The position numbers were made by a program, and so were the translations under genes. A stretch of DNA of 64,000 nt from Cupriavidus pauculus. Its GTDB lineage: Bacteria; Pseudomonadota; Gammaproteobacteria; Burkholderiales; Burkholderiaceae. Below, piece after piece: positions 1-9,816 of this stretch. A model generated the notes under the pieces. That model saw nothing but the letters and a program-made list of their open reading frames with translations, was not told where the DNA came from and searched no databases. The stretch lies in assembly GCF_003854935.1 (NCBI RefSeq), contig NZ_CP033969.1, positions 1,116,001 to 1,180,000 on the forward strand, written 5' to 3'. Each line of letters starts with the position of its first letter. Within the stretch, counting starts at the first letter, position 1.

Positions 1-21
1 GCTGGCGGCCGCCCAGGCCGC

Positions 22-1305
22 CTAGCGGTCCAGCCAGCGCCCGAGCGCCCAGATGGTGCCGATCGTCGCCACCACGCCGCCCATCAGTCCGATCGACCAC
101 CAGAAACCGTTGGGCTCCTGCAGCCACGGCATGCGCGCGAAGTTCATGCCGAAGACGCCTGTGATCAGCGTCAGCGGCATGAACAGGGCCGTGATGACGG
201 TCAGCGCCCGCATCGTGCGGTTGGTGCGGTGGGCAACCGCCGAGAAGTGGATCTGCACCGCCGATTCGATCGAGTCTTCCAGCCGCCGCGCGTGCGCCAG
301 CACGCGCAGGATGTGCTCCATGAGGTCCGTCAGCCGTACCAGCAGCATTTCGTCGCGGCTGGCGGCGCCGGGATCGGCATCGCCGGAGCTGTAGCGGTTG
401 TCCAGCAGGCTGTCGCGGAATTCCTGCAGCGCGTCGCGCTGTTCCTCGCTGAGGTTTTCAAGCCGGCGGAGCTGGATGCGGGCGTCTAGCAGCCCCTCCC
501 AGCTCGAAAAACTCTGTCGCGTGCTCAGCAGCGCGCGCTGCCAGCGGTCGAGCTGGCGCGTCAGCGGCGTCCGCAGGTCCAGGTAGCGGTCCACCATCGC
601 GTTCAGCAGCCGCAGCATCAGGTCCTCGGGCCGCGTGGGCGGGCGCACGCCGTGCAGCAGCGAACCGCTGCCATTCGGGCGCGCGGCCGACGCCGGCGCG
701 CCGCACGTATCCAGCAGCCGCTGCCTGACCTGCTCGATGGTCCGCGAGGGCGCGGGCCGCACGGTGACCAGCACGTTGTCGAAGACGAAGAAGGCCACCG
801 GCTGCGTGTCGATGCGCGCCAGCGCGGGCAGGAACCCGGGCGGGTACTTGCGCGATGCCTTGCGCGGCGCGGGCAGCGGCGACGCGCCCACAGCACCGGC
901 CGGCGGCACGCCGGCAACGCTTCCGTTGCCGGCCGAAGGCGCCACCGTGGCACCCGTCGCCAGCCGCTCGCCGGCCCCGTCTCCCGGCGCCGCGTCGGCC
1001 TCGGCAAACTGCCGGCTGGTCTCGAACGTCAGCTTGCGGAAGATCACCATGTCGTACGCGTTTGTCGTGTCGAAGAACGACGGATGCGCGGGATTGGTGG
1101 CGTCGGCCAGGTGCAGGTCGAGGATCGGGGCGCCGGTCAGCGCCTCCAGCCGGTCGCGCCACGCGCCGGGTGCGGGCGTGACTTCGTCCGTCGAGCAGTC
1201 GGCCCACACGAAGCGGGCTGCCGCGTTGCCGGCCAGGAAGTCGCGCGCGGCATCCAGCGTCGCGAGCGGATGCACCTGGCTGGCTGAAAAGCCGAGTAGC
1301 TGCAT
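22..1305 (-). CDS. CorA-family divalent metal ion transporter
   Basis: Inner-membrane channel-like transporter expected to move Mg2+ or a related divalent cation. The 427-residue protein has a long, helix-rich cytoplasmic N-terminal part and two C-terminal membrane segments; the GMN signature that forms the CorA pore entrance is present (GMNFARMPW) between them, and the protein ends in a short basic tail. Residues about 105-150 are an Ala/Gly/Pro-rich low-complexity insert not expected in the conserved fold, and the DNA there contains a perfect 10-bp hairpin. The start chosen (MQLLGFSAS) lies 10 bp from hemB, which is upstream on the same strand, so the two are probably cotranscribed. The substrate cannot be decided from sequence; a ZntB-like role is possible. 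Confidence 0.85.
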   Translation of the reverse strand: MQLLGFSASQVHPLATLDAARDFLAGNAAARFVWADCSTDEVTPAPGAWRDRLEALTGAPILDLHLADATNPAHPSFFDTTNAYDMVIFRKLTFETSRQFAEADAAPGDGAGERLATGATVAPSAGNGSVAGVPPAGAVGASPLPAPRKASRKYPPGFLPALARIDTQPVAFFVFDNVLVTVRPAPSRTIEQVRQRLLDTCGAPASAARPNGSGSLLHGVRPPTRPEDLMLRLLNAMVDRYLDLRTPLTRQLDRWQRALLSTRQSFSSWEGLLDARIQLRRLENLSEEQRDALQEFRDSLLDNRYSSGDADPGAASRDEMLLVRLTDLMEHILRVLAHARRLEDSIESAVQIHFSAVAHRTNRTMRALTVITALFMPLTLITGVFGMNFARMPWLQEPNGFWWSIGLMGGVVATIGTIWALGRWLDR

Positions 1306-1315
1306 GCGGCGGCTG

Positions 1316-2560
<1,245 letters not shown>

Positions 2561-2630
2561 GTCCGGCGTGCTTGGGCGACCGGCGGCGCGACCGGCGGCG
2601 TGACGGGCTGGGCAGGTGTGCGCGCCGTAC

Positions 2631-3299
2631 CTAGGCCTGCGGGGCGGCGGCCTCGGGCGGCTGGGCCTCGGGCAGTGCCAGCCAGCCAGCCACCACGCGC
2701 TGGGCTTCCTCGATGCCGCGGCGCTTGAGGCTGGAGAACAGCTGGGCGGTCAGCGCCGGCGGATGCTCCAGTTGCCGCGCGTAGTCGGCCAGCATCTGCC
2801 GGGTCTCGCGCAGCGCGTTGGCGTTCTCGTTGTTCGTGAGCTTGTCGGCCTTCGTCAGCAGCACGTGGATCGGCTTGCCGGTGGGCAGGAACCACTCGAC
2901 CATCTGGCAATCGAGGTCGGTAAACGGCCGCCGCGCGTCCATCATCAGGATCAGGCCGGCCAGTTGCGCACGGCTCTGCACGTAGTCGGACAGCAGCCCC
3001 TGCCAGTGGAACTTGGCGCTGCCCGACACCTCGGCATAGCCATAGCCGGGCAGGTCCACCAGGAACCCGAGCGGATCGGTCGCCTTGACCGGCGCCACGG
3101 TGAAGTAGTTGATATGCTGCGTGCGGCCCGGCGTGCGCGACGAGAACGCCAGCCGCTTCTGGTTGCACAGCGTGTTGATGGCCGTCGACTTGCCGGCGTT
3201 GGACCGGCCGGCGAACGCCACCTCCGGAACGGCCGTGGCGGGCAGGTCGCGCAGATGGTTGACGGTATTGAAGAATCGGGCCTGGTGTAGGAGGGACAT
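2631..3299 (-). CDS. engB: ribosome biogenesis GTPase EngB (YsxC/YihA)
   Basis: TRAFAC-class GTPase required for late 50S subunit assembly. 222 residues. The P-loop G1 is GRSNAGKS (residues 31-38), G3 is DLPGYG, and G4 is TKADK, all in the expected order. The start [10 protein letters not shown] is chosen over an upstream ATG 13 codons earlier because the family begins close to this point and the earlier segment is Pro/Ala-rich. The C-terminus ends in a low-complexity Pro/Ala tail. The gene is transcribed toward the small-RNA candidate and away from the cytochrome c4 gene. Confidence 0.95.
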   Translation of the reverse strand: MSLLHQARFFNTVNHLRDLPATAVPEVAFAGRSNAGKSTAINTLCNQKRLAFSSRTPGRTQHINYFTVAPVKATDPLGFLVDLPGYGYAEVSGSAKFHWQGLLSDYVQSRAQLAGLILMMDARRPFTDLDCQMVEWFLPTGKPIHVLLTKADKLTNNENANALRETRQMLADYARQLEHPPALTAQLFSSLKRRGIEEAQRVVAGWLALPEAQPPEAAAPQA

Positions 3300-3395
3300 G
3301 CGCGGTTGCGTTGGAGCGGCTAGACCCGGGGCTGGCAAGAGGCCAGTGCAGACGTCGCCACAGAGACTGACCTAAGTCAATCCGGAAAGCGATTT

Positions 3396-3405
3396 ATTGT
3401 ACAAT
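3396..3405. promoter_or_regulatory. palindromic -10-like box between engB and cytochrome c4
   Basis: The perfect palindrome ATTGTACAAT contains a TACAAT hexamer on each strand, placed between the divergently transcribed engB and cytochrome c4 genes. It could supply -10 elements in both directions. No convincing TTGACA partner is seen at 16-18 bp on either side, so the assignment is tentative. The 330-bp gap 3300-3629 otherwise holds only the leader ORF described separately. Confidence 0.3.
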
Positions 3406-3588
3406 AACCCGGTTTACGGTCTCCTGAGCGGGTGACGTGTGGCATCCTTGCCGGATGTCATCGGCGAAGCCTGAAATTGGTTGTCGGTATTGTCCGCGAT
3501 CAATTTTTCGGCATTCGCGCAGCCGCGTAACCAGCTCTTGCCCCATGGCGCCTCCTCACCGCCGGGCAGGGGGAGAAAGGAGACCGGC

Positions 3589-3627
3589 ATGCATTACGGT
3601 GTTCATAACAAATCTGACAAGGTGTAA
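3589..3627 (+). CDS. 12-codon leader ORF upstream of cytochrome c4
   Basis: An ATG at 3589 is preceded at 6-nt spacing by the ideal ribosome binding site AAGGAG (3577-3582) and opens a 12-codon frame, MHYGVHNKSDKV, ending in TAA at 3625-3627. The cytochrome c4 ATG follows after 2 bp. The cytochrome gene itself has only a modest AAGG upstream, inside this small ORF. The arrangement suggests translational coupling: ribosomes terminating on the leader re-initiate on the cytochrome gene. Whether the peptide itself has a role is unknown. Confidence 0.4.
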   Translation: MHYGVHNKSDKV

Positions 3628-3629
3628 GG

Positions 3630-4292
3630 ATGAACCGCATTGCGAAACTTCTGGGTGTCATGGCGCTGGCCGTTCCGCTGGGGGCAATGACAGGGCTGGC
3701 ATCTGCCGCAGAGCAGGCCCAGGCCGCCAAGGCGGATCCCGCCAAGGGCGAGACGCTCTATACGCAGGGTGTTCCCGATCGCAATGTTCCCGCATGTTTC
3801 TCCTGCCACGGCACGGCCGGCAACAGCACCGCCGCCGTCAATCCCAAGCTGGCGGGCCAGCAGCCCGAGTACACGCACAAGCAGCTTGCCGATTTCAAGG
3901 CCAAGACCCGTGACAACCCCATCATGTCGCTGTACGCCCAGGCACTGAGCGATCAGGACATGAAGGACATCGGCGCCTACCTGGGCAAGCAGCAGCTCAA
4001 GCCTGCCACGGCCAAGAACAAGACGACGATCGAGGACGGCCAGAAGATCTACCGCGCGGGTATCGCCGCCAAGGGCGTGCCGGCCTGCGCGGCCTGCCAC
4101 GGCCCCACCGGCGCCGGCATCCCGTCCCAGTATCCGCGTATTGGAGGCCAGTATTCCGAGTACACCGAAGCGCAACTGGTGGCGTTCCGCCAGGGCACCC
4201 GCAAGAACAATTCGGTCATGAGCACGATTGCCGCTAGGATGTCGGATGCCGAGATCAAGGCGGTGGCGGATTACGTCGCCGGCGTCCGCTAA
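3630..4292 (+). CDS. cytochrome c4, diheme periplasmic c-type cytochrome
   Basis: Periplasmic electron carrier, typically feeding terminal oxidases. 220 residues: a Sec signal peptide (about 1-27, ending ASA), then two homologous cytochrome c domains with heme attachment motifs CFSCH (56-60) and CAACH (153-157). Distal methionine candidates occur in each half (NPIMSLYA and NSVMSTIA). Length and two-domain layout match cytochrome c4. It is followed by the System II heme attachment genes resB-ccsA, which would mature it. Expression may be coupled to the short leader ORF ending 2 bp upstream. Confidence 0.93.
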   Translation: MNRIAKLLGVMALAVPLGAMTGLASAAEQAQAAKADPAKGETLYTQGVPDRNVPACFSCHGTAGNSTAAVNPKLAGQQPEYTHKQLADFKAKTRDNPIMSLYAQALSDQDMKDIGAYLGKQQLKPATAKNKTTIEDGQKIYRAGIAAKGVPACAACHGPTGAGIPSQYPRIGGQYSEYTEAQLVAFRQGTRKNNSVMSTIAARMSDAEIKAVADYVAGVR

Positions 4293-4490
4293 GTCGTACC
4301 TGGGCGGCGCGTCCGGGGATTCCCGCAGGGGATGAACCGCCCGCGCGGCCGACAATCGAAGAGGGTGGCCTGCTTGCCGAAGCATGTCCACCCTTTTTCA
4401 TTTTCCGCGCCACCACGTCGCGTCACATCGGCGCGTGACACTGGCGGGCTCCCGATCAGCGCGCCAAACCGGCCTTAGGCTTTACCGTAC

Positions 4491-6734
4491 ATGTCCACCC
4501 CTTCCACTTCGGGCCTGCACCTGAAGACCCAACACCGCGTGCTGCGAGACGGCGTCGAGCTGTTGTCCTCGATGCGCTTCGCCATCACGCTGCTGACGGT
4601 GATTGCCATCGCAAGCATCATCGGCACGGTACTGAAGCAGAACGAACCGTACCCGAACTACGTGAACCAGTTCGGGCCGTTCTGGGCGGACCTGTTCCAC
4701 GCGCTGTCGCTGCAGAAGGTGTACAGCTCCTGGTGGTTCCTGCTGATCCTCGGCTTTCTGGTCGTGTCGACGTCGCTGTGTATCGCGCGCAACGCGCCGA
4801 AGATGATCGTCGACATGCGCTCGTGGAAAGACCACGTGCGCGAGCGCAGCCTGCGGGCGTTCCACCACCGGGGCGAGTTCGATGCCCCGCGCCCCCGTGC
4901 CGAGGCCGCCGCGCGGCTGGGCGCGCTGCTGCGCAACCGCGGCTACCGCGTCAAGCCCGTGGCGCACGACGGCGCCACGCTGCTGGCGGCCAAGGCCGGC
5001 GCGGCCAACAAGCTTGGCTACATCCTCGCGCACACGGCCATCGTCGTGATCTGCGTGGGCGGCCTGCTGGACGGCGACATGCTGATCCGCGCCCAGATGT
5101 GGTTCGGCGGCAAGTCCCCCATCTCGGGCAACGCCATCATCAGCGAGATCCCGGCCAAGCACCGGCTGTCGGCGTCGAACCCGGGCTTCCGCGGCAATGC
5201 ATTCGTGCCGGAGGGCGCCACCGTGTCGACGGCCATCCTCAATGTCGCCGACGGCGCGCTGGTGCAAGACCTGCCGTTCTCGATCACGCTCAAGAAGTTC
5301 ACGGTCGACTACTACTCCACCGGCATGCCCAAGCTGTTCGCGTCCGACGTGGTGGTGACGGACCGCGCGACCGGCAAGCAGACCGCGGCGACGATCAAGG
5401 TCAACGAGCCGCTGATCGTCGACGGCGTGGCGATCTACCAGTCCAGCTTCGAGGACGGCGGGTCGCGGCTCAAGTTCGTCGGCTATCCGATGGCGGGCAG
5501 CACGCACGCCACGTTCCCGCTGGCCGGCACGGTAGGCGGCAACGTCCAGCTGACCGGCACGGGCACCGCGGCCGACCAGGAAAGCCTGACCGTCGAGTTC
5601 AGCGACTTCCGCCAGATCAACGTCGAGACCGTGACCGATGCGTCGGGCAAGGCCGACGTGCGCGGCGTGGCGCGCAAGTCCACGCTGGAGCAGCACCTGG
5701 GCGCCGCCGCCAGCCTGGACAAGGACAAGGACCTGCGCAACGTCGGGCCGTCGGTCCAGTACAAGCTGCGCGACCGCAACGGCCAGGCGCGCGAGTTCAA
5801 CAACTACATGCTGCCGGTGCAGCTCGACGGTCAGACGCTGTTCCTGGCTGGCATGCGCGAGTCACCGAGCGAGCCGTTCCGCTACCTCCGCATCCCGGCC
5901 GACGACCAGATGAGCGTGGCCGACTGGATGCGCCTGCGCGCCGCGCTGCAGTCCAGCGCGATGCGGGGCGAGGCGGCCCGGCGCTTTGCGCTGGTGTCGA
6001 TGCCCGGCGCGGACAAGGAAACGCTGCGCCACCAGCTTGCCGAGAGCGCGCTGCGCGCGATGGACCTGTTTGCCGGCGCCACGCGCGCCGCGCCGGACGC
6101 GCCGCCGGGTGGCTTCACGGCCATCGCCGCCTTCCTGGAGAAATCGGTCCCGCAGGCCGAGCAGCAGAAGGCCGCCGACGTGCTGCTGAAGATTCTCAAT
6201 GGTTCGATGTGGGAACTGTGGCAGCTGGCGCGCGAGCAGGACAAGCTGCCGGCCGTGCCGAACGACGCCAAGAGCGGCCAGTTCCTGCAGCAGTCGATCA
6301 ACGCGCTGTCAGACAGTTTTTTCTACGCCGCGCCGGTGTTCCTGCAGCTCGACGACTTCCAGAAGGTCAACGCCAGCGTGTTCCAGATGACCCGTGCGCC
6401 GGGCAAGAACATCGTGTATCTTGGCTGCCTGCTGCTGGTCCTGGGCGTGTTCGCGATGTTCTATATCCGCGAGCGGCGCGTCTGGATCTGGATCAAGGAC
6501 AGGCAGCCCGGCGACCTCGACCATTCGGCGGGCAGCCATGTCCTGATGGCGATGTCCACCCAGCGCCGCACGATGGATTTCGAAAAGGAATTCGTCACCT
6601 TGCGTGACGACGTGGGGCGCGCCGTCGGGGCCGAAGTGACGGCGGTGCCAGCCAGCGGCCCGGCGCCGATGACGCCGGACGCACCGCGATCCGGGCCATC
6701 AGGCGCCGATGATAGGCCGGGGCCCTCGCTATAG
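4491..6734 (+). CDS. resB: cytochrome c biogenesis protein ResB/Ccs1
   Basis: Membrane component of the System II cytochrome c maturation machinery, which with CcsA delivers heme to apocytochromes on the periplasmic side. 747 residues. Three membrane segments in the N-terminal third (around residues 30-50, 80-100 and 175-195), a large periplasmic domain of about 400 residues, and a last membrane helix near 640-660 (IVYLGCLLLVLGVFAMFYI) followed by a cytoplasmic tail. This topology is that of ResB. The last 60 residues are Pro/Ala-rich and probably unstructured. The ccsA partner begins 73 bp downstream. Confidence 0.93.
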   Translation: MSTPSTSGLHLKTQHRVLRDGVELLSSMRFAITLLTVIAIASIIGTVLKQNEPYPNYVNQFGPFWADLFHALSLQKVYSSWWFLLILGFLVVSTSLCIARNAPKMIVDMRSWKDHVRERSLRAFHHRGEFDAPRPRAEAAARLGALLRNRGYRVKPVAHDGATLLAAKAGAANKLGYILAHTAIVVICVGGLLDGDMLIRAQMWFGGKSPISGNAIISEIPAKHRLSASNPGFRGNAFVPEGATVSTAILNVADGALVQDLPFSITLKKFTVDYYSTGMPKLFASDVVVTDRATGKQTAATIKVNEPLIVDGVAIYQSSFEDGGSRLKFVGYPMAGSTHATFPLAGTVGGNVQLTGTGTAADQESLTVEFSDFRQINVETVTDASGKADVRGVARKSTLEQHLGAAASLDKDKDLRNVGPSVQYKLRDRNGQAREFNNYMLPVQLDGQTLFLAGMRESPSEPFRYLRIPADDQMSVADWMRLRAALQSSAMRGEAARRFALVSMPGADKETLRHQLAESALRAMDLFAGATRAAPDAPPGGFTAIAAFLEKSVPQAEQQKAADVLLKILNGSMWELWQLAREQDKLPAVPNDAKSGQFLQQSINALSDSFFYAAPVFLQLDDFQKVNASVFQMTRAPGKNIVYLGCLLLVLGVFAMFYIRERRVWIWIKDRQPGDLDHSAGSHVLMAMSTQRRTMDFEKEFVTLRDDVGRAVGAEVTAVPASGPAPMTPDAPRSGPSGADDRPGPSL

Positions 6735-6807
6735 TAGAAAGTGAGTGGCCGCCTGTGCCGGCCAACCGCAGACATAACAGTGCTTCAACAAGCAGAGCAG
6801 GAATGCC

Positions 6808-8025
6808 ATGTCCTCCAATCTCCATCACGCCGATCCCGGCCTGACGCCGCGACAATCCGCCGCACCTGACGAAGGCGCCGGCGCGGCCCTGGAAGCCGAC
6901 TTCCTGGAACCGTCGTTCCTGCGCCGGCTGGGCTGGGTGGACTGGCTGTTTGCCGTGCTGCTGGCCGTGGGCGCCGGGTTTGCGCTGATGCAGTACGGTC
7001 ACTGGATGAACGGCTACGACAAGGCGGTGCTGATTGCCGCCGTGCCGACGTTCGCGCTGCTCGGCTGGCACTGGAAGGCGGTGCGGCCGCTGATGGCGGG
7101 CATCGCGGTGCTGTCGCTGTTCGCCATCCAGTTGTACCAGGGCAGCCTGGCGCGCGCCGACCAGGCGTTCTTCCTCAAGTACTTCCTGTCGAGCCAGTCG
7201 GCCATCCTGTGGATGAGCGCGCTGGTGTTCCTGTCGACGCTGTTCCACTGGGTCGGGTTTGCGTCGAAGTCCGATACGGGCTCCAGCATCGGCAGCAAGC
7301 TGTGCTGGGCGGCCGTGGTGCTCGGTTTCACCGGCCTGATGGTGCGCTGGTACGAGTCGTACCTGATTGGCGCCGACATCGGGCACATCCCCATCTCGAA
7401 TCTCTACGAGGTCTTCGTCCTCTTCACGCTGATCACGTCGCTGTTCTACCTCTACTACGAGCGCCGCTATGCCACGCGGGCGATGGGGCCGTTCGTGATG
7501 CTGGTGGTGTCGGCGGCCGTTGGCTTCCTGCTCTGGTACACGGTCAGCCGCAACGCGCAGGAGATCCAGCCGCTGGTACCGGCGCTGCAAAGCTGGTGGA
7601 TGAAGATCCACGTGCCGGCGAACTTCATCGGCTACGGCACGTTTGCGCTGGCGGCGATGGTGTCGGTGGCGTACCTGCTCAAGCAGCGGGGCATCCTGGC
7701 CGAACGCCTGCCGTCGCTGGAGCTGCTCGACGATGTGATGTACAAGGCCATCGCGGTGGGTTTTGCGTTCTTCACGATCGCCACGATCCTGGGGGCGCTG
7801 TGGGCGGCCGAGGCGTGGGGCGGCTACTGGAGTTGGGACCCGAAGGAAACCTGGGCGCTGATCGTCTGGCTGAACTATGCAGCGTGGCTGCACATGCGGC
7901 TGATGAAGGGGCTGCGAGGCACGGTGGCGGCGTGGTGGGCGCTGGTGGGCCTGCTGGTGACGACCTTCGCGTTCCTCGGCGTCAACATGTTCCTGTCCGG
8001 CCTGCATAGCTACGGCGAACTCTGA
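6808..8025 (+). CDS. ccsA: cytochrome c biogenesis protein CcsA/ResC (heme handling)
   Basis: Polytopic inner-membrane partner of ResB in System II cytochrome c maturation; member of the heme-handling protein superfamily with CcmC and CcmF. 405 residues, about eight membrane helices. The tryptophan-rich WWD heme-binding signature is seen as WGGYWSWDPKETWALIVW near the C-terminus, and conserved histidines lie in membrane-proximal loops (HVPANFIGYG, LHMRLMKG). In many betaproteobacteria this gene is labelled ccsB; naming is inconsistent. A terminator follows 20 bp after the stop. Confidence 0.94.
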   Translation: MSSNLHHADPGLTPRQSAAPDEGAGAALEADFLEPSFLRRLGWVDWLFAVLLAVGAGFALMQYGHWMNGYDKAVLIAAVPTFALLGWHWKAVRPLMAGIAVLSLFAIQLYQGSLARADQAFFLKYFLSSQSAILWMSALVFLSTLFHWVGFASKSDTGSSIGSKLCWAAVVLGFTGLMVRWYESYLIGADIGHIPISNLYEVFVLFTLITSLFYLYYERRYATRAMGPFVMLVVSAAVGFLLWYTVSRNAQEIQPLVPALQSWWMKIHVPANFIGYGTFALAAMVSVAYLLKQRGILAERLPSLELLDDVMYKAIAVGFAFFTIATILGALWAAEAWGGYWSWDPKETWALIVWLNYAAWLHMRLMKGLRGTVAAWWALVGLLVTTFAFLGVNMFLSGLHSYGEL

Positions 8026-8046
8026 TCCGGCGTGTCGCCGTCGTAC

Positions 8047-8078
8047 AAAAGCCTGCCCCTGCCCGGCAGGCTTTTTTT
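8047..8078 (+). terminator. rho-independent terminator after ccsA
   Basis: An 11-bp stem made of AAAAGCCTGCC and GGCAGGCTTTT with loop CCTGCCC, continuing into a run of seven T. It closes the resB-ccsA unit. Confidence 0.85.
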
Positions 8079-8232
8079 CGTTCGCTTCCCGGTCGACATA
8101 TGCCTATAAATCCACTTTTCTCACCGAAGCAGCACTTTTTTTCGCGCAAACGGAATAAACAAGTCACATCGGGTGTTTACTGAGGGAGAACGGGGCCGAC
8201 TGGCGGCACCGACCCGAGAAGGAGACCTGAAG

Positions 8233-8664
8233 ATGACCAATCGTCACACTGCTGTATCCGCGCTGCGTCCGTTTGCCCTGGCCGTGGGAGCCGCCGCCGT
8301 GTTGCTGGCCGGCTGCTCCGGGATGGGCATGGGCGGGTCCGGCGCGGGCAACATGCCGCCGACGGTGAAGGTGACCAACGGCGTGCTGACCGATCCGCAG
8401 GGCCTGACGCTCTACACGTTCGACCGCGACACCGCCAATAGCGGCAAGAGCGCCTGCAACGGCATGTGCGCCACCAACTGGCCGCCGCTGCTGGCCGAGC
8501 CGGGCCGCACCGCATCGGGCAGCTACTCGATCATCACGCGCGACGACGGCGCGCGCCAGTACGCGTACAAGGGCATGCCGCTGTACCGCTTTGCCAAGGA
8601 CGCCAAGCCGGGCGACAAGACCGGCGACAACCTCAACAACGTCTGGCACGTCGCCAAGCCCTGA
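8233..8664 (+). CDS. small secreted lipoprotein with COG4315-type repeats
   Basis: 143 residues of unknown function. A lipoprotein signal peptide ends in the lipobox LAGC, so the protein is probably anchored to a membrane facing the periplasm. The mature part contains two copies of a short repeat built around LTLYTFDRD and MPLYRFAKD, with a CNGMC segment between, the layout of the 'secreted repeat of unknown function' family. The start at 8233 is chosen because AGGAG lies at the right distance; a frame opening 20 codons earlier has no such site. Stand-alone gene between a terminator and a set of hairpins. Confidence 0.85.
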   Translation: MTNRHTAVSALRPFALAVGAAAVLLAGCSGMGMGGSGAGNMPPTVKVTNGVLTDPQGLTLYTFDRDTANSGKSACNGMCATNWPPLLAEPGRTASGSYSIITRDDGARQYAYKGMPLYRFAKDAKPGDKTGDNLNNVWHVAKP

Positions 8665-8671
8665 CGGGCAC

Positions 8672-8772
8672 GGCGGCTGGAGGCCAGCCGCCTGCGCAGG
8701 GTGCCGCCCGCCTGCGGCACCCTGCGGACAGCAAAACCGGGGCGCCGCACCTTCGCCCCGGTTTTGCTGTCC
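8672..8772. repeat. three consecutive perfect hairpins upstream of msrP
   Basis: Three perfect inverted repeats lie end to end: 8672-8692 (9-bp arms, GGCGGCTGG), 8695-8726 (13-bp arms, CGCAGGGTGCCGC) and 8726-8772 (19-bp arms beginning GGACAGCAAAACC, loop CCGCACCTT). The third contains an internal AAAA...TTTT pair flanking a G/C-rich core and so resembles a bidirectional terminator. Only 33 bp separate it from the msrP start, leaving little space for a msrP promoter. Confidence 0.75.
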
Positions 8773-8805
8773 AATGCTCCAGGCTCCCCCAACACGCTGC
8801 GAATC

Positions 8806-9816
8806 ATGCTGATCCCTTCCCCCAAATGGCTGCGCGGTGACGATATCGCCGCCTCGGAAATCACGCCCCAGTCGCTCTACCTGTCGCGCCGCCGCCTGCT
8901 GGCGCTGGGCGGCGCGGCGGCCGCCACGGGCCTGGCGTCGCCCTGGTTCGCGCGGCAGGCGTTTGCGCAGGAAGCGCCGGGCAAGCTGGCCAAGCTGCCG
9001 GGCACGCTCAACAGCGCCTATGCCGTGACCGAGAAACGCACGCCGTACGCCGACGTCACCACCTACAACAACTTCTACGAATTCGGCACCGACAAGGCCG
9101 ATCCGGCACGCCACGCCGGCACGCTGCGGCCCCGGCCGTGGCAGGTGGCCGTGGAGGGGCTGGTCAAGCATCCGAAGGTCTACGACCTCGACGAACTGCT
9201 GAAACTGGCGCCGATGGAAGAGCGCGTCTACCGCCTGCGGTGCGTGGAGGGCTGGTCGATGGTGATCCCGTGGACGGGCTATCCGCTGGCCGAGCTGATC
9301 CGCCGCGTGGAGCCCCAGCCGGGGGCCAAGTTCGTCCAGTTCATCACGCTGGCGGACAAGAAGCAGATGCCGGGGCTGTCCAGCGGCGTGCTCGACTGGC
9401 CGTATAGCGAGGGCCTGCGCATGGACGAGGCGATGCACTCGCTGGCGCTGCTGACCTTCGGCCTGTACGGCGAGGTGCTGCCGAACCAGAACGGCGCGCC
9501 GGTGCGCATGGTGCTGCCGTGGAAATACGGCTTCAAGAGCGCCAAGTCGATCGTCAAGATCCGCTTCCTGGACAAGCAGCCGCCCACCAGCTGGAACCTT
9601 GCGGCGCCCAGCGAGTACGGCTTCTATTCGAACGTGAACCCCGACGTCGACCACCCGCGCTGGAGCCAGGCCACCGAGCGCCGCATTGGCGAGGACAAGG
9701 GCGGCGGCGGGTTTGCCGCGCTGTTCGCGCCCAAGCGCAAGACGCTGCCGTTCAACGGCTACGCGGCCCAGGTGGCGTCGCTGTACCAGGGCATGGACCT
9801 GAGGAAGAACTTCTGA
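8806..9816 (+). CDS. msrP: protein-methionine-sulfoxide reductase, molybdopterin catalytic subunit MsrP (YedY)
   Basis: Periplasmic molybdoenzyme that repairs oxidised methionines in envelope proteins. 336 residues. The twin-arginine signal is [10 protein letters not shown] at about residues 27-36, so export in folded form by the Tat system (encoded at 50731-52370) is expected. The Mo-coordinating cysteine is in [15 protein letters not shown]. The start [11 protein letters not shown] is chosen because an earlier in-frame ATG at 8701 would translate through the hairpins. The stop codon overlaps the msrQ start by one base. Confidence 0.95.
   Translation: MLIPSPKWLRGDDIAASEITPQSLYLSRRRLLALGGAAAATGLASPWFARQAFAQEAPGKLAKLPGTLNSAYAVTEKRTPYADVTTYNNFYEFGTDKADPARHAGTLRPRPWQVAVEGLVKHPKVYDLDELLKLAPMEERVYRLRCVEGWSMVIPWTGYPLAELIRRVEPQPGAKFVQFITLADKKQMPGLSSGVLDWPYSEGLRMDEAMHSLALLTFGLYGEVLPNQNGAPVRMVLPWKYGFKSAKSIVKIRFLDKQPPTSWNLAAPSEYGFYSNVNPDVDHPRWSQATERRIGEDKGGGGFAALFAPKRKTLPFNGYAAQVASLYQGMDLRKNF

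Noticed and set aside
8701-8805. 35-codon N-terminal extension of msrP
   Set aside because: It would translate through the hairpins and put a non-signal sequence ahead of the Tat signal peptide.
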